35,653 nt of DNA, taken from positions 1 to 35,653 of the forward strand of contig JAKSQT010000019.1 in assembly GCA_024403995.1 (NCBI GenBank). Reading direction: 5' to 3'. The stretch is from Ruminococcus sp. GTDB taxonomy: Bacteria > Bacillota > Clostridia > Oscillospirales > Ruminococcaceae. Position numbers and translations under genes: made by a program. This document shows positions 7,209 through 17,000 of this stretch, piece by piece. Below the pieces are notes generated by a model. The model saw nothing but the letters and a program-made list of their open reading frames with translations. It had not been told where the DNA came from and did no database searches. The stretch's first letter is position 1; each line of letters starts with the position of its first letter.

Positions 7209-8075
7209 TTAATTTGTGACAGTGATCTTAACATTTGTGAGTTCGGATTCAACAATGGCTTTTTCACCTGTTGACGGATTATAGTAGCTTACACGGTAAA
7301 GACCTGTGTAAATGCCCTCGGAAATAACGATATTATCAAGCTTCAGGTTCATTTTCTGCAAACGTGTACCGGAAGGCAGAAGACCTGATTTTGCAATGCT
7401 GAAAACATTTCCGTCTGATTGTATCAGCAGTTCAAGAGTTACTGCCTGATTTGATTCCGAAGGATTTTCAAACATCATTGTGATACTTCCGCTGGAAAGT
7501 GAAACATCTGCTGCAAGGGTATATGACATTGAAGCAGAGCCGACAACATCTGTATCATTGTTTGATTTTGAGCTTTTAGAGTCTACATTGCTTGCTACCT
7601 CCTCTAAATTTTCGTCTTTTTCCGGCAGTGGAAAATCAGGAGCGACAGAAATTATTTCGGTTTCTGATGTCACAGTCTGTCCGACCGGTTCACTACTATT
7701 GTTAATAAGACTTCTGATTCCGAGCCATACAGGAATAACAGCGGCTATAAGCAGAAGAAATATGATGAGGAATGGTATTCGGCTTTTAAATATCAGAATG
7801 TACTGATTTTCGCCGACAGCAGCATAGCCGACTTTACGGAAAAGAAGTTTGTTCACGTCATCCGGCTTAAAAACTTTAAGGCTGCATCCTGCGCTCATAA
7901 CAAGTATTCCTATTTCGTTGTTTCCGTCTGCTTTTGCTGCACCAAGGAGTTCATATTCGTTTGCTGACCTATACAATTTGTTGAATTTCTTAGTAGAATA
8001 TGAGAAAAATGTTTTGCTGTCAATGTTCAGCTTTTCATCATAATCATTTTTTAAAACGAATTGAAATTCTTTCAA
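7209..8075 (-). CDS. Single-pass membrane protein with cytoplasmic N-domain and extracellular beta domain
   Basis: A 288-residue protein. Residues 1-98 form a mixed alpha/beta intracellular domain, 100-121 are a membrane helix (IPFLIIFLLLIAAVIPVWLG), 122-178 a Ser/Asn/Asp-rich linker and 180-288 an exported domain with SITMMFENPSESNQ, LLIQSDGN, SGLLPSG and IYTGLYRVSYYNPSTGEKA. That outside pattern also occurs, shorter, in the 5719-6231 protein. The start is TTG at 8075: AAGGAAG lies about 7 bases upstream, and the nearby ATG is out of frame. It has its own near-consensus promoter (8127-8155) after the terminator of the giant gene. A role as membrane anchor or signal transducer for the secreted proteins is inference. 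Confidence 0.75.
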   Translation of the reverse strand: MKEFQFVLKNDYDEKLNIDSKTFFSYSTKKFNKLYRSANEYELLGAAKADGNNEIGILVMSAGCSLKVFKPDDVNKLLFRKVGYAAVGENQYILIFKSRIPFLIIFLLLIAAVIPVWLGIRSLINNSSEPVGQTVTSETEIISVAPDFPLPEKDENLEEVASNVDSKSSKSNNDTDVVGSASMSYTLAADVSLSSGSITMMFENPSESNQAVTLELLIQSDGNVFSIAKSGLLPSGTRLQKMNLKLDNIVISEGIYTGLYRVSYYNPSTGEKAIVESELTNVKITVTN

Positions 8076-8126
8076 AATTCATCTTCCTTACGCTGTTTTA
8101 TAAACAATAATATATTTTGTGATTTT

Positions 8127-8155
8127 ATTATATCATAACTTTTAGTATTTTGCAA
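8127..8155 (-). promoter_or_regulatory. Sigma-A promoter for the 7209-8075 gene
   Basis: Minus strand TTGCAA (8150-8155), 17-base spacer, TATAAT (8127-8132), about 52 bases upstream of the TTG start. Confidence 0.75.
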
Positions 8156-8206
8156 TACACAAATTACACAGTTTTTTTTAATTGTTTTTGTAGATTTGGA
8201 TAATTT

Positions 8207-8249
8207 AAAAGCAAGATAAATATACAAAGTGTATACTTATCTTGCTTTT
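8207..8249 (-). terminator. Strong terminator of the 1771-residue protein gene
   Basis: Arms 8207-8225 and 8231-8249 pair over 19 positions with one mismatch and a 5-base loop, 14 bases 3' of the giant gene's stop, with TTTT in the 3' arm on the minus strand. Confidence 0.8.
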
Positions 8250-8262
8250 TCTCAAATCGTAA

Positions 8263-11200
8263 TTATCCGCCTGCGGAAAGACTTACTACACACGTTCCGA
8301 CATTATATTCGCCGGGTTCAATAAATGAAATTCTGTTCTGTGGAGCAAAACGTATTTCGGCGCTTTCATCGGCAGGGACTACCACTGAACTGATAGTATT
8401 ATTATCTCTGTCAGTATATTTTGCCTGAATATTTTCATAGCTGAATTCAGGACTATATGACAGTGAAGCACGTATCGAAGTGCTGTTGGTAGAGCCGTTT
8501 GTAACGGTAATAGTGCCATATTCCATGTTGGTATCCTCAGTCAGATAGCTGTCAGCGTAATAGAAATGCTGTTCGGGATCCCATGTGACTTCCTGCGCCT
8601 CAAATACCAGTGACGACCAGTCAACAGTAACGTTAATTACAGTACCACGGCGGATAAAGCTTACATAAACCGTAGTATCGCCGTCCATAGTGCCCTCAAT
8701 GACACTTGGTGAAGCATAATGATTATCATATTTTGTTGCATTAACTGCTTCAGGTGTTCTTGCGTCGTGTTGATATTCTGTGCCGTATTTCACAGTGTAG
8801 CTATCTGTTACGCCTGAGATCTCACCGTCTTCGTCCTTGTACATAACTGTCAGCGTATAATTCTTACCGACGAAAATTACATTTACAGCTTTGTCAATAA
8901 AGCCCATAGTTACCGTATTATCGCACTGTGTTGTATAATGTTCACCGTTTGCAATATTTGTTCTTACATTTTCTGCAACGTTGTATAGCGGAAATTCAAC
9001 GCCGCTTGTCAAAGTAACGCCGCCTGGAGTTTCGGTATATGAAACAGCCTCAGCCGCTTCTGTGCCGTCCTCAAAGAAGTAATAAACCCTGAGTGTTACA
9101 GCATCAACTTCCCATTCTGCGGTCAGTGCTGCATTATCGGTCAGTGTGAATACAGTATCTTCCATGACAAATTCACCATTCAGCTTCCAGCCCTTAAAGG
9201 TAGAACCTTGCTTTATAGGTACAGGCAGAGCCTTGAATGTGTATTTGCCGTCTTCTTTTCCGCACCAGCCTATTTCCTTGCCGTAATATACAGTTCTATC
9301 CGAACTGTCAGCCGTTGAAAGTGAGCCGCCGTTTGCATTAAAAGCAAGCGTATAATCATTTGGAGAATAGGTGACTACCTGATATACACCGCCATTGGAA
9401 GGCATAGTGCCTGAAACAGCGTTAATGTCGGGAGTATAGCCTGTAATTGTCGGAGATACCGCATTATATGTGCTGCCTGCATCAATGGTTTCCTCATGGT
9501 TATCACACACGGTCTTGCCGTCCTCGTCTACATAAACAACAACGAGTTTGCCGACTATTTTCTCATATATAACGGTAATTTCAGTATTATCCTCAATAGT
9601 ACCGCTTACAACAGCAGTCTGCGGAATATGGTTTGCTACGGCAGGGGACGCTGCATTGTATTCGTCACCGTAGAGTAATGTCTGCTTATAGTCCTCTGCA
9701 AGGGTATTTCCGTCCGCATCCTGATAATGAATAGTCAGGTCATACTGATTAAAGCTGTATTTTCCGGTTACGAACCAGTTCTGTGCAGGCATTTCTGTAA
9801 TATGTTCTTCGCCTGTTTCGCCCCAGTTCCACTTGAAAGCCATGCCCGTGATCTCCTCAGCTTTAAAAGCATCATAGAATTCGCTGCGCCATGTAGAATT
9901 TGCATCAAATACCGTACCTGCGGGATAAGCAAATCTTTTTTCCATGAGCATCGAATTGTCGGCATCGGTATAATACCTGAATACAAGCTCATATGTTGGA
10001 ATCACAGCTTCTGCGGTAATTTTGATATTATTGTTGATTTTTTCCTTTGGAATGAATAATTCTCCTGTGTTTTTTGAATATCTGTAGCCGTTCAGAGGTG
10101 AAAGCACGGTATCTCCGCATTTCACGGTGATTGCTGACGGAAGTTCATAGCCTGATTCTGCTTTAAGAGTGGTGCTCAGGTCTTCATACATCGGAAGCTT
10201 TTCGTCTGCATCACAGGTGATATTCTTTAGTTCCGTTTCTACCTTGTAATTCACGGTAAGTTCGGCTTCCTGTGAATACTGAACTGCCGAAACAGGGGAG
10301 ATAACTGTCGCTTTTACGGCTGTTTCAGGAGTCAGCACCGCTGTGAGCGTGTACTTCTGTGAAGCCTTGGCAGTTCCGATATTCGGGTCATTACTGCCGC
10401 TTGGTGACGCAGTTAACTCATATTCAACAAAATCGTCAAGAATGCTTTCGGTATCAACAGAAAAATCCGATTCTATAAGGTCATCATGAACTGAGAAATC
10501 TTCACCATAGAATTTTTCAGCATCCTTTGCAGTAAATACAGGTTCAGCAACAGCAACATTGACATAATTAAGTGAATCGCTGTTTTTCAGCGGAATATTT
10601 TTTGCAGATGGTCTGCTGTCATAGGTGTATTTCAGATCAAGAGCATCATCCTTGAACAGCGGAACGTCATTGCCGCCGAGGAAACCGTCAACAGGATTTG
10701 CTGATATTGTTATTTCAAGGCTTGCATTCGCTGTAAAAGTATGCTTATCTGTATCTTCTGTTGTGTGGATTTCTGATGTGTCAAATTTTATGTTGCTTTG
10801 GCTTATAGTGCTGCCGTTGAAATATGGCGACCATTCGCCGCTGAGGTCAAAAGAGATGTTTTTGAGGATTGATTTTGCGGCTTCTTTTTTTTCGTCTTTG
10901 TCACTTATGTCAAAAGTTGGTGTTTCGGTAATTGGAGTAATGCGGACAGCACCGTTGCCGCTGTTGGGGTTAGTTGTACTGTCATGTGTCAATCCGCTTG
11001 CAGGCGCTTCTGAGAAGAAATTATTATTGATGTAATTTTTACCTGCCGTACCGCCTGTGCTGCTATTTTCTGTTGTAGCTGTGTTACTTTTGTTACCATT
11101 CCATTCGTTAGAATTATTGCTTGTGAGTGCATTGTTAACGTTTTCACCGCTTGCTACGTTGTCGTTCATAGCAGGTATCAATCCCCAACCTAACAAAGAA

Positions 11201-13578
11201 TAAGCATAACCTCCTGCACCGCCGCCGCCGCCGCCAGCACAAAGATACGTCGTTAAATTACTTGATATAATAGTTGCATTTCCGCCTTCTCCGTTTGTTC
11301 CGCTGCCATTCTTCTTACTACTTGGCTGTTCAGGAACTTGAGATATGTTAATATCAAATGTTATAGTATCGTCTATCAGTAAATATCCTGATTTATATCC
11401 TCCTGTACCGCCAGCTCCGCCAGAACTAGTATGGCTTCCTACATATGCATCTCCTCCGTCTCCGCCATTACAGCCCCAAGCTTCAACAAGATACCAACCT
11501 TTGGTCAAATCAATATTATTAGTAGAAGAAGTATATAATGAAGGAGTACCTAATGAATATATTGTTTCATATGTACCATACGGCACTTTCTTTGAAGAAG
11601 CACTGACCGTAATAACCGTCTGATAACTGCTGCCAGTATAATCAAGTGAACGTGAAGTTTTTATCTTAATATCAGAATTATCATCGTTCAGGTTTCCCGT
11701 AGGAGTATCCAGATTATCTGAATTGGGGACAAAAGTTGTGTCTTCCTCCTTGATATTTACAACAGCAGTGCCCGAATACGTTCTTTCATGCTGAACGGGA
11801 CCGACTTTTGCAGTTTTGTCCTCATTTGGCGTAACCGTATACGAAATATCAAATGTCTGAGTCGCCTGCGGTTTGTTGTATGGTGCTGTCAATGCAGGAT
11901 CCATGGTGACAGCAGATATAACATTTCCATATGCATCCGTCGAATCAGCTGTACAATTCATGCTGTAAAGCTCAGTTTCGGTAACAGGAGCATCCGCATC
12001 AGTATATTTGTCATGCCAGAATGAAAATGTGTCAAGAGTATACGCAAGCGGCACATTTACCTTATCCAGATCTTTGTCAGCATCAAATGCAGGCAGAGTA
12101 ACGCCTGTTGCAGACATACCGATTTGTCCGTCAAGAAGCGGAACATTGTTGCCGCCCGGAAATGTATCTTTTGCAGTAAAAGTCAGTGTGATATCTGCGT
12201 GATTATTCTCTCTGCCGTGTTTGTCAGGGGAGATATCCACGCCTGTTATGGTATTATCTGCTGCATTCCATGTGCCGTTTCCGTTAGTTTCAGCAGACAC
12301 GTTGAAATAATCCGAAACAGGTATACTGAAATTGACACTTTCGTATACTGACAAATTCGGCTGTTCACTGCTGAGATATGCAATATTACAGTATCCGCCC
12401 TGAGATGAATTTGATTTCTCAGAGAGACTATTATTATACATTACTTGTTCGGATTCCGACAATTTGGAGAGATCATTTGTCATATATTCAGCGCTTGCGA
12501 GGAATGACGAACCGCCGCCGCCTCCGCCTGTATTGTCGTTATTGAGCAGTGCTTTCATTGTGCCGCCTGAGCCGCCGCAGTAGCCTGCACCGCCTGCGCC
12601 GCCGTTAAGGTTGCCTGCGCCGCCCGAACCGCCGTCAACATCCGGGAGAGATATGCGGAACCAGTCGTTTCCTGATTCACTATTGCTTCTGACGTTGCCG
12701 ACAAATAAAATATAAGTCGAATCAGAAGTTACAGCCGCACCCGGTTTATATGTGCCGCCTTTTCCGACATAAGCCTGAGAAGTGCCGCTTGATTTTCCGT
12801 CAGAGCCTGCAAAATATGTGCCCGGAACGGCAGAATCACTGATAACTCCTGATGCAGAAGTGCCCATATGACCGCCGCTGCCGCCGTCAGGGAGGTTTGT
12901 ACGGAAAAACAGCGAATCAAGTTCAAATCCGCCGCCGCCTCCGCCGCCGCCTGCGATCATGATATATCTGCTCATACGGTCAGCTTCGCTTGGTCTGATT
13001 GAGCCGTCAAAAGTTCCCTTGGGGTAATAATAGACTGCGGAAAAACCGCCGCCGCCGCCGATATGCAAAGAACCGTCATCACCATGAGCGCCGCCGTTAC
13101 CATTTACACCGCCGCCCGTATCCTCACGAACTGTCGAAGTACCTTTTGTGCCGATGTTATACAGCAGAACGTCACCTTTTTCAAGTGTCACGATGCTCCA
13201 TACATAGCCGCCTGCGCCGCCCTTGCCTGAAACATATTCAAAGCTGTTTCCGTCACCGCCGTCGCCGCCCCATAACTGAACAAGATATTTTCCGTCATAT
13301 GGTGCAGTGTAATAATTATCCTCAGACTGCTGTGTACTTGCCGGCGAATAACCGTTTGAAAAATACGAAGCTGCATCAAGCGTCATAGTGTAGCTTCTGC
13401 CGCCGGCATAAGCGAGAGTACGTTTCTGATCGATCATAAAAGTATTCTGGGTGTCCTCGGCGAATGCTGTATTGTTGATCTCATGAACTGTGCCCATAGC
13501 TTCAGCAAAAAGACAGCAAGCTGTACATACTGCGGCTATTCTTTTGAAAATTGATATATTATTATGGTGTATTCTCAT
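8263..13578 (-). CDS. Giant secreted glycine-rich surface protein with MucBP/InlB-like repeats
   Basis: 1771 residues with a signal peptide (about 1-40, ending NTAFA). Two glycine-rich domains (about 88-400 and 690-880) have LVQLWGGDGGDG or LVEAWGCNGGDGG near the start and runs of 6-8 Gly. This pattern is like the bacterial glycine-rich family related to the ALK/LTK glycine-rich fold. Beta domains with FPGGNNVPLLDG or FLGGNDVPLFKD follow each one, so the Gly-rich plus beta unit is duplicated. Next come MucBP-like repeats (IHYQDADGNTLAEDY, VVYVDEDGKTV, VMYKDEDGEISGV), one InlB-like repeat (FNANGGSL to GWKLNG) and a C-terminal WDP module shared with the 6495-7151 protein. No sortase motif, dockerin or membrane helix is seen. 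AGGAGG lies 9 bases before the ATG. It is probably an adhesin or matrix protein. Confidence 0.85.
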   Translation of the reverse strand: MRIHHNNISIFKRIAAVCTACCLFAEAMGTVHEINNTAFAEDTQNTFMIDQKRTLAYAGGRSYTMTLDAASYFSNGYSPASTQQSEDNYYTAPYDGKYLVQLWGGDGGDGNSFEYVSGKGGAGGYVWSIVTLEKGDVLLYNIGTKGTSTVREDTGGGVNGNGGAHGDDGSLHIGGGGGFSAVYYYPKGTFDGSIRPSEADRMSRYIMIAGGGGGGGGFELDSLFFRTNLPDGGSGGHMGTSASGVISDSAVPGTYFAGSDGKSSGTSQAYVGKGGTYKPGAAVTSDSTYILFVGNVRSNSESGNDWFRISLPDVDGGSGGAGNLNGGAGGAGYCGGSGGTMKALLNNDNTGGGGGGSSFLASAEYMTNDLSKLSESEQVMYNNSLSEKSNSSQGGYCNIAYLSSEQPNLSVYESVNFSIPVSDYFNVSAETNGNGTWNAADNTITGVDISPDKHGRENNHADITLTFTAKDTFPGGNNVPLLDGQIGMSATGVTLPAFDADKDLDKVNVPLAYTLDTFSFWHDKYTDADAPVTETELYSMNCTADSTDAYGNVISAVTMDPALTAPYNKPQATQTFDISYTVTPNEDKTAKVGPVQHERTYSGTAVVNIKEEDTTFVPNSDNLDTPTGNLNDDNSDIKIKTSRSLDYTGSSYQTVITVSASSKKVPYGTYETIYSLGTPSLYTSSTNNIDLTKGWYLVEAWGCNGGDGGDAYVGSHTSSGGAGGTGGYKSGYLLIDDTITFDINISQVPEQPSSKKNGSGTNGEGGNATIISSNLTTYLCAGGGGGGAGGYAYSLLGWGLIPAMNDNVASGENVNNALTSNNSNEWNGNKSNTATTENSSTGGTAGKNYINNNFFSEAPASGLTHDSTTNPNSGNGAVRITPITETPTFDISDKDEKKEAAKSILKNISFDLSGEWSPYFNGSTISQSNIKFDTSEIHTTEDTDKHTFTANASLEITISANPVDGFLGGNDVPLFKDDALDLKYTYDSRPSAKNIPLKNSDSLNYVNVAVAEPVFTAKDAEKFYGEDFSVHDDLIESDFSVDTESILDDFVEYELTASPSGSNDPNIGTAKASQKYTLTAVLTPETAVKATVISPVSAVQYSQEAELTVNYKVETELKNITCDADEKLPMYEDLSTTLKAESGYELPSAITVKCGDTVLSPLNGYRYSKNTGELFIPKEKINNNIKITAEAVIPTYELVFRYYTDADNSMLMEKRFAYPAGTVFDANSTWRSEFYDAFKAEEITGMAFKWNWGETGEEHITEMPAQNWFVTGKYSFNQYDLTIHYQDADGNTLAEDYKQTLLYGDEYNAASPAVANHIPQTAVVSGTIEDNTEITVIYEKIVGKLVVVYVDEDGKTVCDNHEETIDAGSTYNAVSPTITGYTPDINAVSGTMPSNGGVYQVVTYSPNDYTLAFNANGGSLSTADSSDRTVYYGKEIGWCGKEDGKYTFKALPVPIKQGSTFKGWKLNGEFVMEDTVFTLTDNAALTAEWEVDAVTLRVYYFFEDGTEAAEAVSYTETPGGVTLTSGVEFPLYNVAENVRTNIANGEHYTTQCDNTVTMGFIDKAVNVIFVGKNYTLTVMYKDEDGEISGVTDSYTVKYGTEYQHDARTPEAVNATKYDNHYASPSVIEGTMDGDTTVYVSFIRRGTVINVTVDWSSLVFEAQEVTWDPEQHFYYADSYLTEDTNMEYGTITVTNGSTNSTSIRASLSYSPEFSYENIQAKYTDRDNNTISSVVVPADESAEIRFAPQNRISFIEPGEYNVGTCVVSLSAGG

Positions 13579-13659
13579 AAATTTCTGCCTCCTTTAAAAA
13601 AAGGATTGATATAGTAATATTACAAAGAGTTATATTCGATTTAGTCTTTTTCATATTAT

Positions 13660-13688
13660 ATTATATCATTTTACACAGTGACAGTCAA
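13660..13688 (-). promoter_or_regulatory. Sigma-A promoter for the giant glycine-rich protein gene
   Basis: Minus strand TTGACT (13683-13688), 17-base spacer, TATAAT (13660-13665), about 80 bases before the start codon. Confidence 0.8.
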
Positions 13689-13783
13689 GAAATATTATCA
13701 ATTTTGTCATATTAAACAACGTAAGCAAACGCAATATAGCGATTTTAACAATGGATTTGCTGTGCATCAGTAAGAGTTGGTAT

Positions 13784-13818
13784 CTGTGTTATTACATATT
13801 GTTTAGGCAATAACACAG
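13784..13818. repeat. Hairpin in the 13579-13922 gene-free stretch
   Basis: CTGTGTTATT (13784-13793) and its exact complement (13809-13818) enclose 15 bases. It lies between the peptide gene terminator and the giant gene promoter. No gene is seen in 13579-13922 apart from these regulatory elements. Confidence 0.4.
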
Positions 13819-13854
13819 TGTACAAAATGTATAATCAAATAAAGATATGACAAA

Positions 13855-13891
13855 AAATAAAGGATAACCATTTTGTGGTTATCCTTTATTT
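13855..13891 (-). terminator. Strong terminator after the 35-residue peptide gene
   Basis: A perfect 16-bp stem (13855-13870 with 13876-13891), 5-base loop, and T-rich tail on the minus strand, 32 bases beyond the stop of the peptide gene. Confidence 0.85.
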
Positions 13892-13922
13892 CTGATTGAC
13901 GTTTTATAACGCCTTTGAGATA

Positions 13923-14030
13923 TTAGCCGATTGTTCCGCCGCCTTCTCCAATATCAGGATTAGAAGTTGCGATAACATCTCCTGCATCAAAAGTAACAAT
14001 CTCAAGCTTTGCCTCTTCGTACTGTGTCAT
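13923..14030 (-). CDS. 35-residue acidic/glycine-tailed peptide (hypothetical)
   Basis: A short frame missed by usual length cutoffs: ATG at 14030, TAA at 13923-13925. It begins MTQYEEAKLEIVTFDAGDV and ends TSNPDIGEGGGTIG. GGAGGTGA, a near-perfect anti-Shine-Dalgarno match, is 7 bases upstream, and a strong terminator follows, so it is very likely translated as the last gene after the 1888-residue protein (65 bases between). The layout, Y-x-x-x-x-x-E then hydrophobic residues then D-V-I-x-T-S then a Gly/Asp tail, resembles short clostridial peptides, some suspected to be RiPP precursors; that is recalled, not tested. It has no signal peptide or membrane helix, and no modifying enzyme is adjacent. 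Confidence 0.75.
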   Translation of the reverse strand: MTQYEEAKLEIVTFDAGDVIATSNPDIGEGGGTIG

Positions 14031-14095
14031 TGTGTGTTCACCTCCATATACGCTTAGCATTTCCCCGTGTTGCCGATAGGTCAGCAGATATATGC

Positions 14096-17000
14096 TTATT
14101 TTACAGTTACATTAGATGCAACATCACCATATACAGTAAACTCCTTGCCGGAAGAATCCTTGTATACGAGATAAGGTCTTACATACCATGATTTTTCATA
14201 CATTGCATTTTTGATGCTGAGTGTATATCTGAAGTTGTGAGCAGTGATATTTGTGTTGTAGAGTGTCTTGTATTCAGAATTGTCGATTGTAAGATTTTTT
14301 GAATCATCGTAATTTGATGTAGCCACAACGCCTGACTTTAAGATCGTGCAGTCTGCCGGAACACTTGTCATTGTGACAAACTTGAATACCTTGTTTACGC
14401 TGTCATCTTCAATTGATTCCATAACAGCTGTACCAACGATCTTATCTTCGTGGATAGTTTCATATCCTTCAAGATCTGCCTTTGTAAGGTCGCTGTAAAC
14501 GGTCTTTACGTTGCCGTTTGCATCCTCATATTCAAGATATCCCTTGACATACCATGTCTTCAGTGCCTGGTCGTTCTGAATTGTAAGAGTATATCTGTAG
14601 TTGTGGGCTGTGATGTTTGTCTTGTACAATGTTGTGTAGTCTGAATTATCAATTGTCAGATCCTTTGCCTTGGCTTCGTCTGCTGTTGCAACAACACCGG
14701 CTTTCAGTATCTTGCAGTCTTCCGGAACGTTCAGCAGTGAAACGAATTTCATCTTCTGGTTTTCCTTGTCGATGTCTACGCTTTCTATTGCTGCATTTCC
14801 GTATCTTTCGATATCATCTGTATCCTCTACATATACTGCTTCAAGTTCAACATCATCTGTCGGAACATAGAAAGTATACTTATTATTATATGAGATAGTC
14901 TGTCCGTTTCTCCTCCAGTAACCGAACTTATAGCCTGCCTCCGGCGCATCGGCTGTTACTGCGGCTATTTCGCCTGCCTTGAAGGATGCAGAAGTTGACT
15001 TATCAGCAAATGTTCCGTTCTTGACTGTTACATTGAAGCTTGCATTATCAACAACTACTATAGCCTCTGCGAAACCTGTATAATTGCCGATACCTTCTAC
15101 CTGAACCGAGAAATTACCGTCTCTCTTGGTCTTGGTTGCAGAAACGAATAAGAAATCAGTACCGTTATATTCTCCGGTAGCCTCATCGTAAACAGGACGT
15201 TCAAGTTCAACTTCCTCACCGTTTACAATGCCGATAACCTTGATGCAGTCTCCCGGGTATGACCAGCCGTCATCCTTAAATCTGCAGTCACTTATTACTA
15301 TGATATTTTCATCAGTAAGTTCCTGCGGCAAAACTGTAAATGTACCATCGATAGACAGATAATAGTTGCTGTCATCAATTTCAATCGTACCAAGGGTAAA
15401 GTCATATTCACCAACGTTTGCTTCATAGTCAGCAAGACCATATTCACCTGTAATTTCCGGTGTTTCGCCTTCGATGAATTCATCTTCATCATAGCTGTAA
15501 TCTGCCCAGTCAGGATCAGCAGCACCGAATATCTTGTTTTCAGGTGCATTAGGAGTAATAGCGATCTCCTTCTGTGTGATCTCATAATCCACGTATACAG
15601 TATTGAACGAATAAACCTTTGCGGCTGCGCTTACTGCAAGGCGATACTGACCTGCATCCTTCGGAGCGCCGTCAAGTTTGGTCATATGACCTTCTTCATC
15701 AACCGAGTAGTATGTATAAGTGTATTTCAGATCCTTGATGCCATCGAAAGGAGTCTTTGATGTATCGGCTGTTTTATAGATGAATACTTCAGGTTCATCA
15801 GCCTTGCCGTCATAAACTTTGCTTTCAGGAAGTGAAGCATAGATAGAATATGTCAGAATCGGCTTGATCTGCCAGTCATATGTTACTAAGCCCTTGTAAT
15901 TGCCCTGTCCGAAGAATTCAACTGTGTATGTTCCGGGGAGAACAGCGTGGTCTGTGCCGCCCTGAATGAAATCATTGGAAGTAAGCTTAGGTGTATGCGG
16001 TGTGTCAAGGAAAGTTCCGTCATCAAGAGTAAAGTCAGGAGCCTTTTTCTTGGTAGCGTCATATGTATAGTCTTCATCATCTACTATGAACATATCCGCA
16101 CTCAGTTCCTTTGGCTCAATTGTAAATACAGCGTCACCGTCAAGAACTGCCGTATAGTTGTCAAATTCCTCAGTGGTGATACCATATTTATATGTACCTG
16201 CATCATTCACGAAGTGATTATAATCAAAGTCTCTGAGAGCAAGGGCAGGAGAGAAGTCGATTTTCTCGATATCTGAAGGAATAACGCCTGTCTTGGTATC
16301 CCATTCGTTGTTTTCATCTTCATCAGCAGCAGTTTCAAGATCAAAGGTGAGAATCGGCTTTTCTAATGTGCCGTAAACGATCTTCTGATCTTCCTTAGGT
16401 GTGATCTTGAGTTCACGCTTCTTGATTTCAAATTCAACAGGGAGTTCCAGCTCATTATAGTTTTTGAATTTGAGAATGATGGTTGCATTATGCTTACCTG
16501 CATTGGTAAGTTCATTGATAAGTTTTTTGGATGAATTACTTGAAATAGTTACTTCTGTTTCAGGATAAGTTTCTGTATCATTTACAAGTGCAGCGTCATT
16601 TCCTGTAAAGATGAAGTCTGTTATATCGATCTCGCTTCCGTCGTAAACGATATTTTCAACAGGAGCAACTTTGATATCTGCATTGCCCTTTTCGATGCTC
16701 CAGTTTACAGTAAGTGAACCTGTATAGAATTTGCAGTCATCTTTTGTTGTGAATTCAGCAGAATAAGTTCCTACATCTGTCTTGGCTTCAAGAGTATCTG
16801 TATATTCATCAGCAGTCAGAACTGTCTCTGTTCCGTAAACATTGTTCTTGATAACGATTACAGGCTTCTGTTCGTTAGCGTTATATGTGAATGTTTTTTC
16901 CGGAATCGTAACTGCGCCGTCCTTGACTTCCAGTGGAATCAGTTCTTCGCCATTCTTCAGGTATATATCACACATAGTGAGCGGACGCTTTTCATAGCTT

